From: Microthyrium microscopicum
Taxonomy: Eukaryota; Ascomycota; Dothideomycetes; Microthyriales; Microthyriaceae
NCBI GenBank assembly: GCA_010405405.1
Contig: MU004230.1
Location: 1,509,744-1,573,743 of the forward strand
Reading direction: 5' to 3'
Length of the DNA stretch: 64,000 bases
Made by a program: the position numbers and the translations under genes. Every line of letters starts with the position of its first letter. Position 1 is the first letter of the stretch. Shown here in pieces: positions 1 through 12,320 of this stretch. A model generated the notes under the pieces. It was given only the letters and a program-made list of their open reading frames with translations, made no database searches and was not told where the DNA came from.

Positions 1-2424
1 TGGCACTTGTGCTGAGGCAGACACTGGCGGAGGAGCGGCTTTGGCACCGCGTACCTCCCACGCATTATCTTCAAAGCCATCAACGAGCTTCTTTTGACTT
101 GGCTCCCCGGGAGTAGAGGCTGAAGCGGGGCTTTGGCTTGCCTCGCCAGTCTTTGGTTTCAGTGCATCAGCATCAACGGTATCTCTTGCTGGGTTGGAAG
201 GAGTTGGCCGTCTGTTGTTTCGAAGAGCGCCGCCTTCCTTGGTGAACAAGCCGGCAGCACCAGTAGCATCTGAGGGAGATGCAGCCGCTCTCGTTCTGCC
301 ATACTTGCTGTCTAGGTACTTCATTACTCGTAATATATCGCCCTCTTTGATGCCAAGTTTTCTGAGAAGCTCCGGGGTCACGTCCGGCATATTCTCTTCA
401 CCCATTTCGTCTCTCTTAAACGCCTGGGCATAGCGTTCGCAGACTTGATAATTGACGCCACACTGGAGGAAGAAATCGAACCAGTCGTAGTCTGGTTTCT
501 TCTCGACAGAGGCTCCTGCTCCAGGATCCTTCTGTGATCGTTTGCGTTTGACATCAGCGAGCGACCTTTCATCATCGAGAGATTGTCCAGTAGCTTTCTC
601 AACGTAATCCAAATCCACCGGAGACATTTTCTGGACGGGGACTGCTATCTTGACTCCGTTGATCTTGTGTAAGTGTATTTTACTATCCTTGAGACCGATG
701 AACTCCGCTTCAACTTTAAATGTGCCACTCTTATCAGTCCATGTCCGGACTTTTCTTGAATCAGGCACTAGAATCGTTAGTTATTCTTGTTCAAAAAGAA
801 TAGAAAGAAACATACTTGAGCGCTTTGATGAGGATTTCGAGTTAGTGTCTTTGCGAGATGGTGGCATGTCTGAAAGGCTACTCCCTCGTTCGGGTAGTTT
901 ATATCCAGGTCCGACTTCATCTTTTCTGGACGCTTCTCTTGCAAGTCGTTGCTCCTCCAGCCTATTCTGCTCTACAAAGGACGACTTGCCATTGCTTGAA
1001 CTTGCGCTTCTTCCTGCAGTTTGAGCTGTAGTAATTGTCCCAGTTACCTCGACATAACTGCTTGGAACCATTCCCTCCTTGCCATTTTTGCTTCTTTTTA
1101 CGAGCCACCAATCTTCGCTCTTTGTGTCATCCAATACGATGACTTCTTCATCAGTTTTGACGGACACTTCATCAGACGCGTTTGCTTTGAAATCATACAA
1201 AATCTTTCCCAGCTTCTGTGCGCCAGGACCAGTAGCAAATATGTCTCGTAGTCCTTCAGCTTTGACAGCGCCAGCCAGCTCTCCTAATGCACTGACTATT
1301 TCTTGCGCTGTTTCTTTGGCACCAGCGTGAAAATCAACACTCTTGGTTGGGCGAATTAGTTCCATGAAGACGTGCTTGCCTTCTATTGAGTAGTTGGTGA
1401 GTTTATCAGCAGACCACTCTTTGGATTCCTTGGATTCGCCCGAAGAGATCATAATCACTCCTTTCGCAAGGTCAATACCGAGGGTTATTGGTGTTTTTCG
1501 GCTTCTTCCTAGAGCCTCTACAATTTCGTAGATGTTGTATAGCCGGAATCCACCACGCGACATGGCTCGATTATCGTCAAAGCCCATTGATACCGCGCGG
1601 TTATGCGGAGGTGATGGCAGTACACCTTCACTACTTGCTGGCGACATCGGTTCCCTTATTGTAACGTGTTTCGACGGTCGACTTTCGCGCGACACGGCAG
1701 GAATGGAGGGAATGGCTGGGGAGGAGGGTTCCGCTGGACCAGTAGGTCGTCGAGGCAATCTTGGTGCTGGGGCTTCTTCATCTGATTCTTCTGGACTAAA
1801 TTGGACATGTTTTCGAGGAGGTAGAGGCTCACGTGGCGGAGAGGGATTTCTTCGAGATGCGGATGAGGACCCATTTGCTCTTGCTCCAATTATTCCCGCA
1901 AGAGCCGCAGCTGGGCTTGTCACGGATTGCATAGGACTCTCAGGTGGACTAGGCGAAGGAGCTCGAATTGTGAGGGGTGCACGCTGTGATTCAGGGGCTG
2001 GTCTGGCATCCGACACTGCACGAGGTCTAGTTGGCATCGGTGGTGGAGCTTCTTCGAGTTCAATGTAGTTTGCTGGAACAAATCCATATTCCCCTCTGAC
2101 GCCAACTAGTGTCCAGTCTTCATCAGACGTGTCGAATACTTCCAACACCGCATCTTCCGCAAATGAGAGCTCCTCGTCCGTTTGTCTTGTGTATTCGTAC
2201 AACGCTCTGGCTTTTCCAATGGCTTTGGTCTCTTCGAGATAATTTTCTGGCACTAGACCCTCTGGTTCATCTTCTTCATCAGATTGTGCCTTTTTCTTTA
2301 CCTTCCACCAGCCATCGTCGCCTTTTTCGACAATGCAAAGCAGATCGCCATCCTTGACGGTAAGCTCGTTGTCGTCTTGGGGCGCGTAGTCATATACTGC
2401 GCGATATACACCTATAAAGACCAT
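1..2424 (-). CDS. SLA1: Sla1, actin/endocytosis adaptor (3' part beyond window)
   Basis: This gene encodes the cortical-patch adaptor that couples cargo and clathrin to actin assembly (Sla1-Pan1-End3 complex). The first exon starts at 2424 and shows two adjacent SH3 domains (about residues 4-63, with GLVPENYLE, and 70-125, with GFVPANYIE). A Pro/Ser-rich linker follows, then a conserved block around 295-400, and a third SH3 at about 408-465 (EDWWLVKRSKNGKEGMVPSSY). An intron at about 768-815 (GTATGT donor) leads to the second visible exon. That exon begins with the SHD1 domain (KVRTWTDKSGTFKVEAEFIG) and continues into the SAM-like SHD2 (DYDWFDFFLQCGVNYQ). The domain order matches yeast Sla1, so the assignment is firm. 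The C-terminal repeat region lies left of position 1. The window's left edge truncates the gene. Confidence 0.95.
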
Positions 2425-3265
2425 ATTGGAGCCAATGGGTCACTGTGTATGTTATATCAGGACAAGGGGTGTCGGGGAAGCGTCTGGCTAGCTGAAAGTG
2501 GACCGTGGCCGCGGGTTCCGAGTGTCGGGTTGCCTGGCTGGTAAGGTAAATTGACGTTAAGGAGGTGAGCCGTGGTCAGTGCGAGTATCCAGGGAGGGAC
2601 CGAAGAGTAAATGTTGTAAGCTCGGTGAAGTGAGCAGACAAACTCGAAACGAGTTGAGCCAGGAATGACACGGCGTTGAGGAGCCAACTTTGGAGGTTGG
2701 AGGTCAAGGTTGTGAGATGGGTTGGGAGATGCTGCAGGTGTCGCTGTTCTTGGCAGCCACGGGCCACTGGCTCCTTCCTGTGCTTCCAGTCTCCAAAGCT
2801 TAACCATGCATGCCATGCTCTATTTTATTTTTGGGACAGTTTAAATCTAACTTCATATGACGTTTACAGGTTTGCTTCAGAAATAGGTTCATAGGTACAA
2901 TTACATGCGGCTGATATGCTTCCAAATTTGTATGGCAGTACTCTGCGATAAATACTCTGGCGCGACATCAATTGTTCGTTATCATCACAAATATGGAAAT
3001 GAAGAGTACGAAAAGTACGAGATAAAGCCTCGACAATAAATTGGCGATCAACTAAACAATGGCAGGCGTAAAAGCAAGCGATTTGCGTCTTCCCTTTGCG
3101 GTTCTCCATAACCAAGTCTTCTCCAAATCTTTACATACATAGCAGGCGACCGTTAAATCGGGGCGGTAAATGACTAAAAGTCCAAATCAATTCCAACTCC
3201 GTTATAATACGCAAACGTTGTGCGGCAGATGTGCGTTCAGTGACGATTTATCGTTCGAAGTTCGT
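2425..3265. other. Intergenic: SLA1 upstream region
   Basis: This gap lies between the SLA1 start and the end of the next minus-strand gene. Reading frames at 2457-2816 lie in SLA1's upstream region and have no recognisable domain. I see no gene here. Confidence 0.5.
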
Positions 3266-3731
3266 TTAACAACCTTCACAGCATTCGACACAGTCTAAAC
3301 AGATATTAGAATGTCCAGCAAAAACCAACTTCGTTAAAACTTACCAGCACAGCATTCACAGCCCTCTTCGCAAACGAAACAACAGCATAGACATGCGAGT
3401 CTACATAGTGTGTCAGTCTCGATGTTATGTCGAGTATAAAGTCAGCTACTCACAGTGAGCCAAGGCATCCTTTTCCTCCAGATGACTTTTGCTTTGGGAC
3501 TGGCCCTTGCTGATAGTTCATTTGCTGTTGCTGCGGGTAGTTCTGGGAAGGATACTGTCCCTGCGGTTGGGGAGGTCCATATTGAGCTTGATATTGGCCT
3601 TGCGGGGGATAGCTGTAAGATGATTAGAACGGTGAGTCGGTTCCAATTGATGTTGTCGCTCACGCTTGCTGGGGATAGTGAGGCTGTTGCCCAGGTGGTG
3701 GGCCTTGGTTATAATAATCTCCGGACGACAT
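3266..3731 (-). CDS. CYSTM-like cysteine-rich small membrane protein
   Basis: Four short exons (3731-3664, 3612-3454, 3400-3345, 3294-3266), each bounded by GT-AG, give about 103 residues. The N-terminus is Gly/Pro/Gln/Tyr-rich (starts MSSGDYYNQGPPPGQQPHY). The C-terminus is a dense cysteine module (GCLGSL, then LACLCCCFVCEEGCECCADC and further CxxCC residues). A Q/P/Y-rich head with a C-terminal Cys-rich hydrophobic module is typical of CYSTM (cysteine-rich transmembrane module) proteins, which are membrane associated and linked to stress responses. The exact function is unknown. The exon model is my own splice reading. The final exon of only 29 nt would be missed by simple ORF calling. Confidence 0.75.
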
Positions 3732-5903
3732 TGAAGGAATGCGCTGAAAGGCGGTGTATGTATGAAAGGTAATCTGATGTACCTGAGACGCGATTGAAAG
3801 TACTAATAATCTACAAGATGTACAAGATGTATAAGATGATGTAAGAAACAAAAACGTCGAAGAGGAGGAGGCGGCAAGGATGGGGACTGAGATCAGAATG
3901 CAAAACCAGTGGCGGCGGCGGTTGGAGTACTTTTGACGGGAAGAGCAGCAGACAGTGGCTTTATCTTGCGACAAGCGGAGCTGAATGGGTCAATGACTTA
4001 ACGCGAAAAGAGGCAGGGGATTACTGGCCGGGTTCCAGCCGCAGATGTGGCCGCTCTAACTTCTAAACCTCTCCACCCTCCGTTACATCCATCCATGAAC
4101 ACGGTCACGTTGTGTCCTATTTGAATCAAGTTTCCTCTGAGCACTCCTGATTTGCCTCAGTCTTAGTCGGCTCGCGCTAGCTGTGCGCCATCGCTCTCAT
4201 CCACGTATGAGTTGCGACATGTTTGACAGGGCTTCATCCATCCACACGACTACAGCCTCCGCACGTCTCTTTAGCACGAGCGATTGTTCTAGCAGTGTTG
4301 AATAAATCTACTCTCAAGCACTACAAGGCATTCCAACGGTACCCTTGAGACTTAACCATGCCACGCGGCAGGCTGGAGCTTAAATGGCTCAGTCTCATTG
4401 GCTGATCAATATATGGCAGACCAACTCTCCAACTGCAATATAAATGAACAGGCTTGCCGTCTTGCGTTTGCTGTCATACTTGCAAAAAGGTAGCATGGCT
4501 TTTTGCTCGAGGAAAATGCACTGCCACAGCTCTAGTACGAGTCGTCAACGACATCTAGTTGCCATTCGGTTGGGCATGTGCAAGTGGTCTATTGTGATCT
4601 AGATCTTCATACTACCTGGTAGTGTGCTCATGTTTTCTAATTCACAACACCATCTGCATGCCCAAGCAAGCATTGCAGCGCCTCAAAATTGAGATCAAGT
4701 TCACGAGAACCACCATCAAACACATCACCATTCAATATGCTGTGGATCTAAAGCTACATATACTTACAGTTGGGACTCGGAAGACATTATCGGTCTGCTT
4801 GTTTGAGTTGCCTCCGTTAGACTTACCGACATATAACAAAGCAGATTTTGTTGCCTCAATATATGGGCCGGGATCCTATCGTACCTACCCGGATATGTAT
4901 CTGTCCCTGATGATGAGAATTTGTCGCCCAGCAAGTCTTCCAACCGACATGTTGGACTTCCTGCCACATGCGTCGATCGCAACTCTGGCTCTGGCTGATT
5001 ATCACTAATTCTGCTTCCTTTGTTGGATGAGCCGAACGGGCGGTCTTGCAGTGGCTTTTGCTATGGTAATCAAGCATTCATCAAGGTCGAGTAGTGTCAG
5101 ACAGATCGCAGCACAGCACAGATGATATTGTCCATATGCCGATAATCTCCTACCACAGAAAACGATATGAGCTTCGGAGCTTGGATCTCATTCCATCGCA
5201 TGGCAGAATCTATATCTTCTCTTCTTCAGTACGTGTATAAGAAAGGATCAAATCAACGCTCATTGAGCTGCAATTATTGACGGACTGTTAGGTTTTATCG
5301 ATGGATTACACACCCGCTGACTCGATCAGTCTTCCTATCATACTGAATAACTTTTCTTGCTTACATCTTGTATTATAAGCTGATGGTTATGCTGGAACTA
5401 TGGTACTAGATCTGGCGCTGAAACTGTGTATGGCAGTATATCTCTATGACACCTGGCAGATATTATACCTCTTCACAATCTTCACTTTTGCCTACCACGG
5501 ACGCTGGGCATTCTTGTCATATGTATTGGCTATAGGCAACAGTTGAAATATATGTAACTATACTTGTGTAAACAGCTACTATAAGGCTACCTAAAACATT
5601 GCAGACCTGCATAAAGAATCTGGTATATCTATCCATAATATTAGCCTAAGATTCAAGTAGCAATTGACGTGATTGGCAGATTATGGACCATTTGTATGAA
5701 ATAGCCAGTGGTTTAAGTTATGTTACTCTATTCTCTCGAAGTTTCCCACTATCATATGTGCAGTGCATCTGTAGAAGTTTGAGCAAGGCTGAAGAATCGT
5801 GATGATTACAGGATATGATTGGTCAACTACCTACTGAACTACGGCCCGTTCGGCAACTTATTTAGCGCCCGCTTGCCGCCAGCCTTATAGCACACCCAAA
5901 TAG
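3732..5903. other. Gene-poor stretch, no supported gene
   Basis: About 2.2 kb holds only short unrelated frames (longest 128 codons at 4622-5008) with no domain, signal peptide or splice pattern I can support. The right end leads into an inverted-repeat element. A CG-rich patch near 5850-5880 faintly resembles that element's end and may be a remnant. Confidence 0.4.
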
Positions 5904-6104
5904 TTGACATAATAAATGGCACGCTCCTATCATATACGGAGGCTACCATTTGCTCTGCTTTGTATTCGAGTACTTAGGTTCCTCTTAAAATATTGACCGT
6001 TGGTTCTCCGTTAAATGCGCTAGGAATTAAGTCGCTGTGGCGTTATAGAGTGCGATGCAGACATCGTAGTTAATGGGAGTGCGCCATTTATCTTTTGTCC
6101 GGTT
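5904..6104. repeat. MITE family A, copy 1 (decayed)
   Basis: The left end contains AATAAATGGCACGCTCCTAT. The right end, reverse complemented, reads GATAAATGGCGCACTCCCAT. These match the ends of two other copies in the window (15506-15697 and 31697-31910). The interior is diverged but has the same size and the same GCTTT/AATTC blocks. It is non-coding and about 200 bp, with imperfect terminal inverted repeats. It lies directly upstream of a decayed coding fragment (6160-6390), the same arrangement as at copy 2. Confidence 0.7.
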
Positions 6105-6159
6105 GTACATCGTAGTCGGATTTCACTGCCTATTTGGTATCACGACTTAAGTCTCCGAG

Positions 6160-6390
6160 AATTCCGCATACATTGATCTTTCGTAGTTTCATGATGAACT
6201 TGAGAGACTCAAAACTACGGGCAACCGCCAGCATAGCAACAGCTGGACCTAGCAATACATCTGGTTTGGACGGTTACGAGTAGTATGACTCGGAGTATGA
6301 GTTGGCCTCGAACGAAGAAGAGCTAGACGAATATCTTAATCAGCTGCCATGCAGGATCGATTTGCTTGAAGATACCCGAATTCGTACGAG
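6160..6390 (+). pseudogene. Decayed 5' fragment of the GIY-YIG/C2H2 gene
   Basis: Translation of the plus strand gives AGPSNTSGLDGYE, a stop, then YDSEYELASNEEELDEYLNQ and LPCRIDLLED. This aligns residue by residue with AGPSNTSGLGGYDEYG ... DYESGLDEEDLDDYLDQLPC near the N-terminus of the gene at 13875-15310. Upstream, SKLRATASIATAGPS matches SKLAATSSAEGAGPS. The fragment carries at least one in-frame stop, has lost everything after about residue 75, and ends beside the OFD1 stop codon. It is an old truncated copy in the opposite orientation to the intact one. Confidence 0.8.
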
Positions 6391-6399
6391 CGCATAACA

Positions 6400-8361
6400 T
6401 CAATCTTCATCCCCTTCGTCATCGTCATCGTTAACGGCATACGCGCTCACCACATCAAATCGGTCGCCTGGTGCCGAAGCACTAACATACTTAACAAATC
6501 TCAGCAGGCCCCGATCTCTTAACACCACGCTCAGCGAATTCCAACTGGCTGGCATACTGAACAATACCCCATCATCTTCCTCTCCTTCGCTTGCGCGGTA
6601 AACTGCTGGGTCTGCCTTGTGCGACTTGCCTCTGTGACCAGTGCCCGTGTAGCTTGCTTCGGCTCCGCCCTCGCCGCCCTCAGGCTCATCATCATCTTCG
6701 CCAACCATATATACTTCATACCCGCCTACTGTTTCTTCGTCCTTGGACTCTGCGGGTGGTGGTGCATCGGCCGGAATACCATCCTCCTCATCACTGTCAT
6801 CTGCACCTAAGCCATCGCCACCCCAGCCTTCAGTCGGCGTGAGACCTAGGGCTAGTTCGAGTTGAGGCGAATCTTCATCGTAGCCTGACGCCAGGGTGTA
6901 GTCGTGACCGCGCCGGAAGCGACGAGCTAGGATGTCGCATTGCTGCAGATCTAGACCGGTAAAGAGATGTAACCAGCGCGTAAACAGTGGTGAAGGGAAG
7001 AGGGTGTCAAGGAGTAAATCTAGCGGCGACGCAGCCTTTGTGTCTGATGGCGGTGAAGTTGTGGCATGACGGAATAAGAAGCGGTGTTTGTGAGGTGGGC
7101 GCGCAATGTCTCTGTCGTTCGATGCGCCTCCTAGCGCTTGTGGGAGGGACGATTCAGCGGTGTCAAGTGACGTTATGTATTCTTTGAGTCTTGCGGCGAA
7201 TTTCGGGTGGAGAAAGTCTGTGAGTGTTGCGACGGAGTTTTCACGGAATGTTTCAGAGAGCTCTTCGAGGGCGTCGGGGACAAGGTAGCCTGGGTTGATG
7301 TATTGAACTAAGAAACCGAGTTCGTCTTCCGTCCAGTCCAGATCGTTGTCGGGGTCTTCTTCGGGTTTCTCGATAGGTCGCCAGCGGGTTTCGGGGAGGT
7401 CAAATTGGTCGGCTTTGCTTTGTTGGAGTTGAGTGAGAGAGCTCTTCTCCGCGAGCTTTTCTTCGAGACCTTCTTCATAGCCATCTTCGCCTTCTTGAGG
7501 GATGTGGAACCAGCCGCTGATGGCCATTCGTAAACGGCCGCCGTCTGTGCTATCGTCACCTTGGCCGGCTTTTCTGGCGTAGACTTCTTCAACGTCATGG
7601 AAACTGAGACCTGGTTGGATGGTGAAAAAACTGAGCTGGTTCCAGGACGGCGGTATTGACTTCGAGAACTCAGCACTTGGTACGACTACTTCTGTGCCAT
7701 CCTCGCCTTTCATGGTCGTTGTCGGATACAATCGTAATGCTCCACCCCACTCGGCCTGCCAAGGTTTATCGGGATCTGTAAGATAGAGGATATAACTCAG
7801 TCGCCGACTTCCAATCACATCATCATGGCAAAGAAGATGACATCCGGGCGTGTATACATTGATAGCCATGTCCGTCTTCTTTCCGCTCAATGGTCCTGAG
7901 TTTCCCACATGTGCAATCCACTCGCGAAAGGTCTTGGAGTATAGCGCGTCGCGGAGTTTGAGTAGAGAAGGAAGTCGCGATAAGAGTTTATCATCCAGTC
8001 CATCAAGATTGGCGAGATCGCCAGACTGATGAATCTTGTAAATGTCTGTTTCTTTAGGGGTAAAGTTGATCTGGTCGAGGACTTCGGATCGAACTGCGCG
8101 GAGGAGGGAGTCGTTCATGAGGTCTCGAATGACACCATGCTTATATCTACCAAAAAACTATCAATATGACAATCCAACTACTAAAGTGCCTGCTTAGCCA
8201 ACTTACGGCGCAGACTCAGCATAGCTGTCGGTATATCCGTCCAGCACAGCTTCTTCAAAAAGGCCCTGCCGAAAGTCGTCTTTCACCTGGCTCTCGCCAG
8301 TTGCTCTGCGTTTACCGGAAGCCCCATTCGCCTCGATTTGGTCATCCCCTTTTCGTTTCAT
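6400..8361 (-). CDS. OFD1: Prolyl 3,4-dihydroxylase Ofd1/Tpa1 (2OG-Fe(II) oxygenase)
   Basis: This is a 2-oxoglutarate- and Fe(II)-dependent dioxygenase of the Tpa1/Ofd1/OGFOD1 family, which hydroxylates a proline of ribosomal protein uS12. In fission yeast it also controls sterol-regulated Sre1 according to oxygen. Exon 1 (8361-8207) encodes a basic N-terminus starting MKRKGDDQIEANGASGKRR. A 60-nt intron (8147-8206) follows, then one long exon, giving about 633 residues. The metal site is visible: CHDD near residue 158 (HxD) and SFHDVEEV near 235 (distal His). The 2OG-binding Arg lies in RMAISGWFH near 258. The second, non-catalytic oxygenase-like half and an acidic loop follow, as in Tpa1. 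It is divergent from the FAD enzyme at 8612, sharing about 250 bp of promoter. Confidence 0.93.
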
Positions 8362-8611
8362 GGCTGGGCACGATTTGTAGCTTCAATTGGCGGACAAGTG
8401 GACGACAAGTTCAAAAAAAAGTTCCATGTTGCATGTGGGTAGAGCTGAAGCTTGGGCCCTTTGGCGGCCTGTGGTCGATCTTCAGCCTTATGTCAATGAC
8501 GCTACGGTTTTGAGTCTGTATATATTTCTAGACAGGAAGTTTATCCTTGAATTTTCGTTCCTCAAGCCGTTCCTGATCTGCACAAACCATTTCTGTTCTG
8601 CACAACCGACC

Positions 8612-10401
8612 ATGGGAAAACACAATCCGGATATGAAGAAAAAGGTGCTCGTTGTAGGAGCTGGGGCGGCTGGTAAGTGAAAGGCTTAATAAGAATCTGA
8701 GAAATTCAAACTAACAGATACGAGGGATGTCTTGTGCACAGCAACTTGCTGAGCATCCAGACAAATTCGAGGTCACTCTTGTGGAGGCTGTCGGCTATTG
8801 TGGCGGACAAGCCTTCTCTATTGACATAGATGAGAAGAAATTCGGAGCCAAATGGCTCAATCAGGGCGTTCAAGGAGGAAGTTTCATCTATCATCACACT
8901 ATGAGGATGTTTGAAAGAGTAGGCTTTAAAGCAGATCCAGTCAAGCTCCAAGTTGCTTTTGGCAAAGACGACACATTCTGGACAAATGTATACCCAACCA
9001 AGCTTTTGGCAGACAACGAGGAGAATATTCGCACTTTCAAAAAGATGTTGACCATCGTACACTGGCTGGAACCTCTCCTCGGACTCTTGCCTATCAAGCA
9101 CCTGGCCAAGCTTTTTTGGCTACCAACTTCTTTCACAAATTTCATCCTTTTACCCATGGTCGCTCTATTCTTGGGAACTGGAAACTACACTCCAGAGGTT
9201 CCAAGCATTATTTTGGAACGACTCTGTACTAGTCCAACCTATGGTATGTGGTACCCCCCGGACAAAGTCAGCGTTGCTTCAAATCTACCGCCCATGATAG
9301 TCTTCCCAAACTTGACCGAGTTCTATGGAGCTTGGCAAAAGAAACTGGAGAAAATGGGTGTGAAGATACGGCTGAATACGGAAGTCACCGAAGTGGTGTC
9401 GAGAGACAAACGAGGTGTTGTTGTCAAAATCAAAGGCAAAAACTATGATCAAAATGGCGGCAGTGACGGCGAAGACGCTGAAGGGGAGTCTAACAATTAC
9501 GACTCACCAGCGAAGTTTGAGTCATATGATGAGATTGTGCTATGCGTTCTGTGAGTAATGCCAACCAGGCGAATGAGATAGAAGCTAATAAAATAACAGT
9601 GCAGATACGGCAAAACGTATACTGGCCAAATCAGCTTCATTCACAGAGAAGAGAATTCTTGGATCTTGCAAATTCTCAAACGACATCACAGTTACACATT
9701 GTGATACAGAGTACATCAAACGCTATTACGAACATGCCTTCAACGAAGAGCAAGCTGTATCAACCCTTGGTGGCACCGATCAATCTGATAGGGTCAAATT
9801 TGCTCAAGAGAACTTCAAACCGATGTACCTAGTTCGCACAAACGAGGAGGAAGCTAGCAAACTCGACCTATGCTTCGACTGTTCCAACTACCAAGGCCAG
9901 TTCCCGCCTGACCTACCATTCGAGCAGCACATTTTCCAAACAATCTTCTTGAATCGAGAACGCGATAGCTACTTGTGGACGATCGATGAGATTGACCAAG
10001 ACAAGATCATTCAAAAGAATTGGTGGCATCAGCTGTGCCATTCATGGACTCATTATGCTCTCGTTGTGCCATGGCTATGGCTCATTCAAGGTAGGCGGAG
10101 GACGAGATTTGCTGCTAGTTGGACGCTCGTCAATGCGCATGAGGTCGCTTGTATCTCGGGTATCTCTGCTGCAGTCAATCTAGGTGCTGAATATCCCAGG
10201 GAGCTTGAGAGGGATAAGTTCGCCTTTTTGGCTTTTCGATTATACTATCTGTTTCAATATCGAAGCTGGTACTCCCGGAGACTTGAGAAGGGCGATGAAG
10301 GTGAAGGGCATGACTGGGCCACTGGATATAATGGCAGTGTCTATCAGGGCCCTGGAGTTTCTAAAGAGGAAAGAAGCATGTGGAAGGAGGAGCAGGCATA
10401 A
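8612..10401 (+). CDS. FAD-dependent oxidoreductase (amine-oxidase-like)
   Basis: Three exons (8612-8672, 8725-9550, 9600-10401) give about 562 residues. The N-terminus carries the Rossmann dinucleotide-binding motif (KVLVVGAGAAGMSCAQQLAE), which is completed only after splicing, followed by a conserved Glu at the end of the second strand (VTLVEAVGYCGGQAFS). The C-terminal part keeps HEVACISGISAAVNLGAEYP, which resembles the closing FAD-contact segment of flavin amine-oxidase/desaturase-type enzymes. The substrate is not predictable. Hydrophobic stretches in the middle (FTNFILLPMVALFLG) and late (HYALVVPWLWLIQ) suggest membrane association. No biosynthetic cluster surrounds it. The fold assignment is solid, the reaction unknown. 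Confidence 0.85.
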
Positions 10402-11143
10402 TACGATGACGATTCTTGGTATGAGAATGTAAATAAGTCAATTTTGGTTTTCAGTACCGTTCTTTCACCCCATATTCTTACTGGTCATGCGAATTGTCCA
10501 CAATGACTTTTCACTTCCATCAACTTGGCTGTTGTAATGGCCCGGGGAAAATCAGGTTTTGGAAGAACTTATCATGGTGGCAACTTTCATCATAAACCGC
10601 AGCAGAGTACAGATGCGGTACAGTTGATCCGAAGCAGGTGAGTTCCAGCTCTTTTCGCGCAGTCACGATTTATTTCTGTCCAGCAAAATCGTCTGAATAG
10701 CGTCAAAGGCAATCACAGCCTTGCGCTAGTAGTTAGCGGCCGACGTTACGCGGGCCGTTCCTGAGTCCACAGACTAGCGCGTTCAGGGGTCTGGAAACCC
10801 CAAGAGACAGCGATCAACTCGTGCTACTCAACTGTTAATACATCCGGTCCCTGCTCAATCCAACGCATTACCGGTATCTTACTCCACTTCATCTGCTCCC
10901 TTTACTTTGCCATCCCTTGTATCCTTTAGCAGAAACATCGGCGGTCAGCCTCTGTTGTTCGACTATCCTTTGGCGTCGCCTCATCTCTCGAACACGTTCG
11001 ATATCCTGGATTTCTATAGTAGATCCGATGCCATTGGCCCGAACCTTCCGTACAGTAGGTATCATGAATGCTGGTCAATACGATTTCGTTCCTTAGAGGA
11101 ACCTGATTGCGACCTGACGAACAGAGCTATCTACCTAGCCCAG
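10402..11143. other. Intergenic, no supported gene
   Basis: This stretch runs from the end of the FAD enzyme to the decayed membrane-protein gene. Reading frames here (for example 10907-11350) overlap the pseudogene in another frame and have no recognisable domain. Confidence 0.4.
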
Positions 11144-11815
11144 CATGTCTTTCTCAACATTGTATGCATCGATTGCCGCCTACGTCGAAGTTCGGTTCAA
11201 CCTATGATTCAGTGTCATTCTCATCGCGGTCTATGGTTGTGCTATTCGAAATCGAAGCCTGTTGTTGTTCGTGGTTCTTGGAGCCAGCGCGACTATCATC
11301 ATCTTCGACAAGACGTCTACTGCTGGCGAAATGACAAAAATCATGTGTGAGCTGCCCCTCGGCTTGGGCTCAGTACTGGCCTTCCTCCTTGCGAATAGGT
11401 CTTTCCAGACTAGGCATCTTTCTACCTTTACGGCCTACGTCAATTTTGCTGTGTATGGCAATATTCGCATGATGGCTTTGACTCCAGCAGGCGACACAGT
11501 TCGTGGCATGTGTAGCAAGGTTACCTGTGCTGCACTGTTTATTTGGATCGTTCAGCAGGGGTATGGAGTTAGATGAAAGACTGTCATGGTTCGAGATGGC
11601 TTGTTTGTGTTCACTGCTGTCAGCAAATCCTGGATCTTTGCACACGCGATTTACAGATTCGTTCTGTTGACATTACCATGCTTTGGATCCGGACACAGAC
11701 ATCGACTTCTAGAGTTGTATTCTTTGACTCTGACTTATGCTCTGTCAGCGACTTCAAGCCTTCCATTCCAGTGTTGTTTTACCTTCATATCATGGAGGCC
11801 GTATAGTAAGTAGGT
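11144..11815 (+). pseudogene. Decayed multi-pass membrane protein
   Basis: From the ATG at 11144 a frame reads MSFSTLYASIAAYVEVRFNL, one TGA stop, then FSVILIAVYGCAIRNRSLLL and further hydrophobic segments (LFVVLGASATIIIF, LPLGLGSVLAFLLANR, AALFIWIVQQGYG). It ends at a stop near 11576. A second frame directly downstream (11586-11813) continues in the same style (GLFVFTAVSKSWIFAHAIYR). At least one stop and one frame change break the gene, unless unseen introns remove them. The layout suggests a fungal integral membrane protein with about five or more membrane helices. I cannot name the family. Confidence 0.4.
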
Positions 11816-12320
11816 GATTATTACTGTTACGCGATAAAGCTGAGCCAATGCTTACTTTTGCAAGCCATAGGATATCAACAACGTTCAAGTCCAAGTCCAG
11901 ATGTTCCGAAGTATTTTACCTTCTTTCTTGAGATTATACCCCTGAAGTCAGGTTTGGGATATTTATTGATTTCGCTAGGTTCATGCAAGTCTTCCTGGCT
12001 CAGATCTCCCGAATCCAGTAATCTATTGTTTCTGGGCATTGATATGCTACCTTAAAATATAGCGACATGCCTATGATAGGGGTTTTACGCAGTATTCTTC
12101 ATCCTCTGCTATCAAACCAATATGAGATACGACTAGGTAATCGTCCTCGGGGCTCTTCTGGAGCACCATCCATCTGAATTCCTAGTAGCGATCAGTGATC
12201 TAAAACCAAGTTGTAGATAAGTAAGCTCAATAAGCCTTCTTAGGTACCTACATCACCACTGTACAAGCACTAATGACAGCTCTTTCTGTCTCTTACAATC
12301 ACTGCTCAATCGCTAGGAAC

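Noticed and set aside
8612-10401. FAD enzyme as part of a secondary-metabolite cluster
   Set aside because: No synthase, transporter or regulator lies nearby. Neighbours are Ofd1 and decayed accessory genes.
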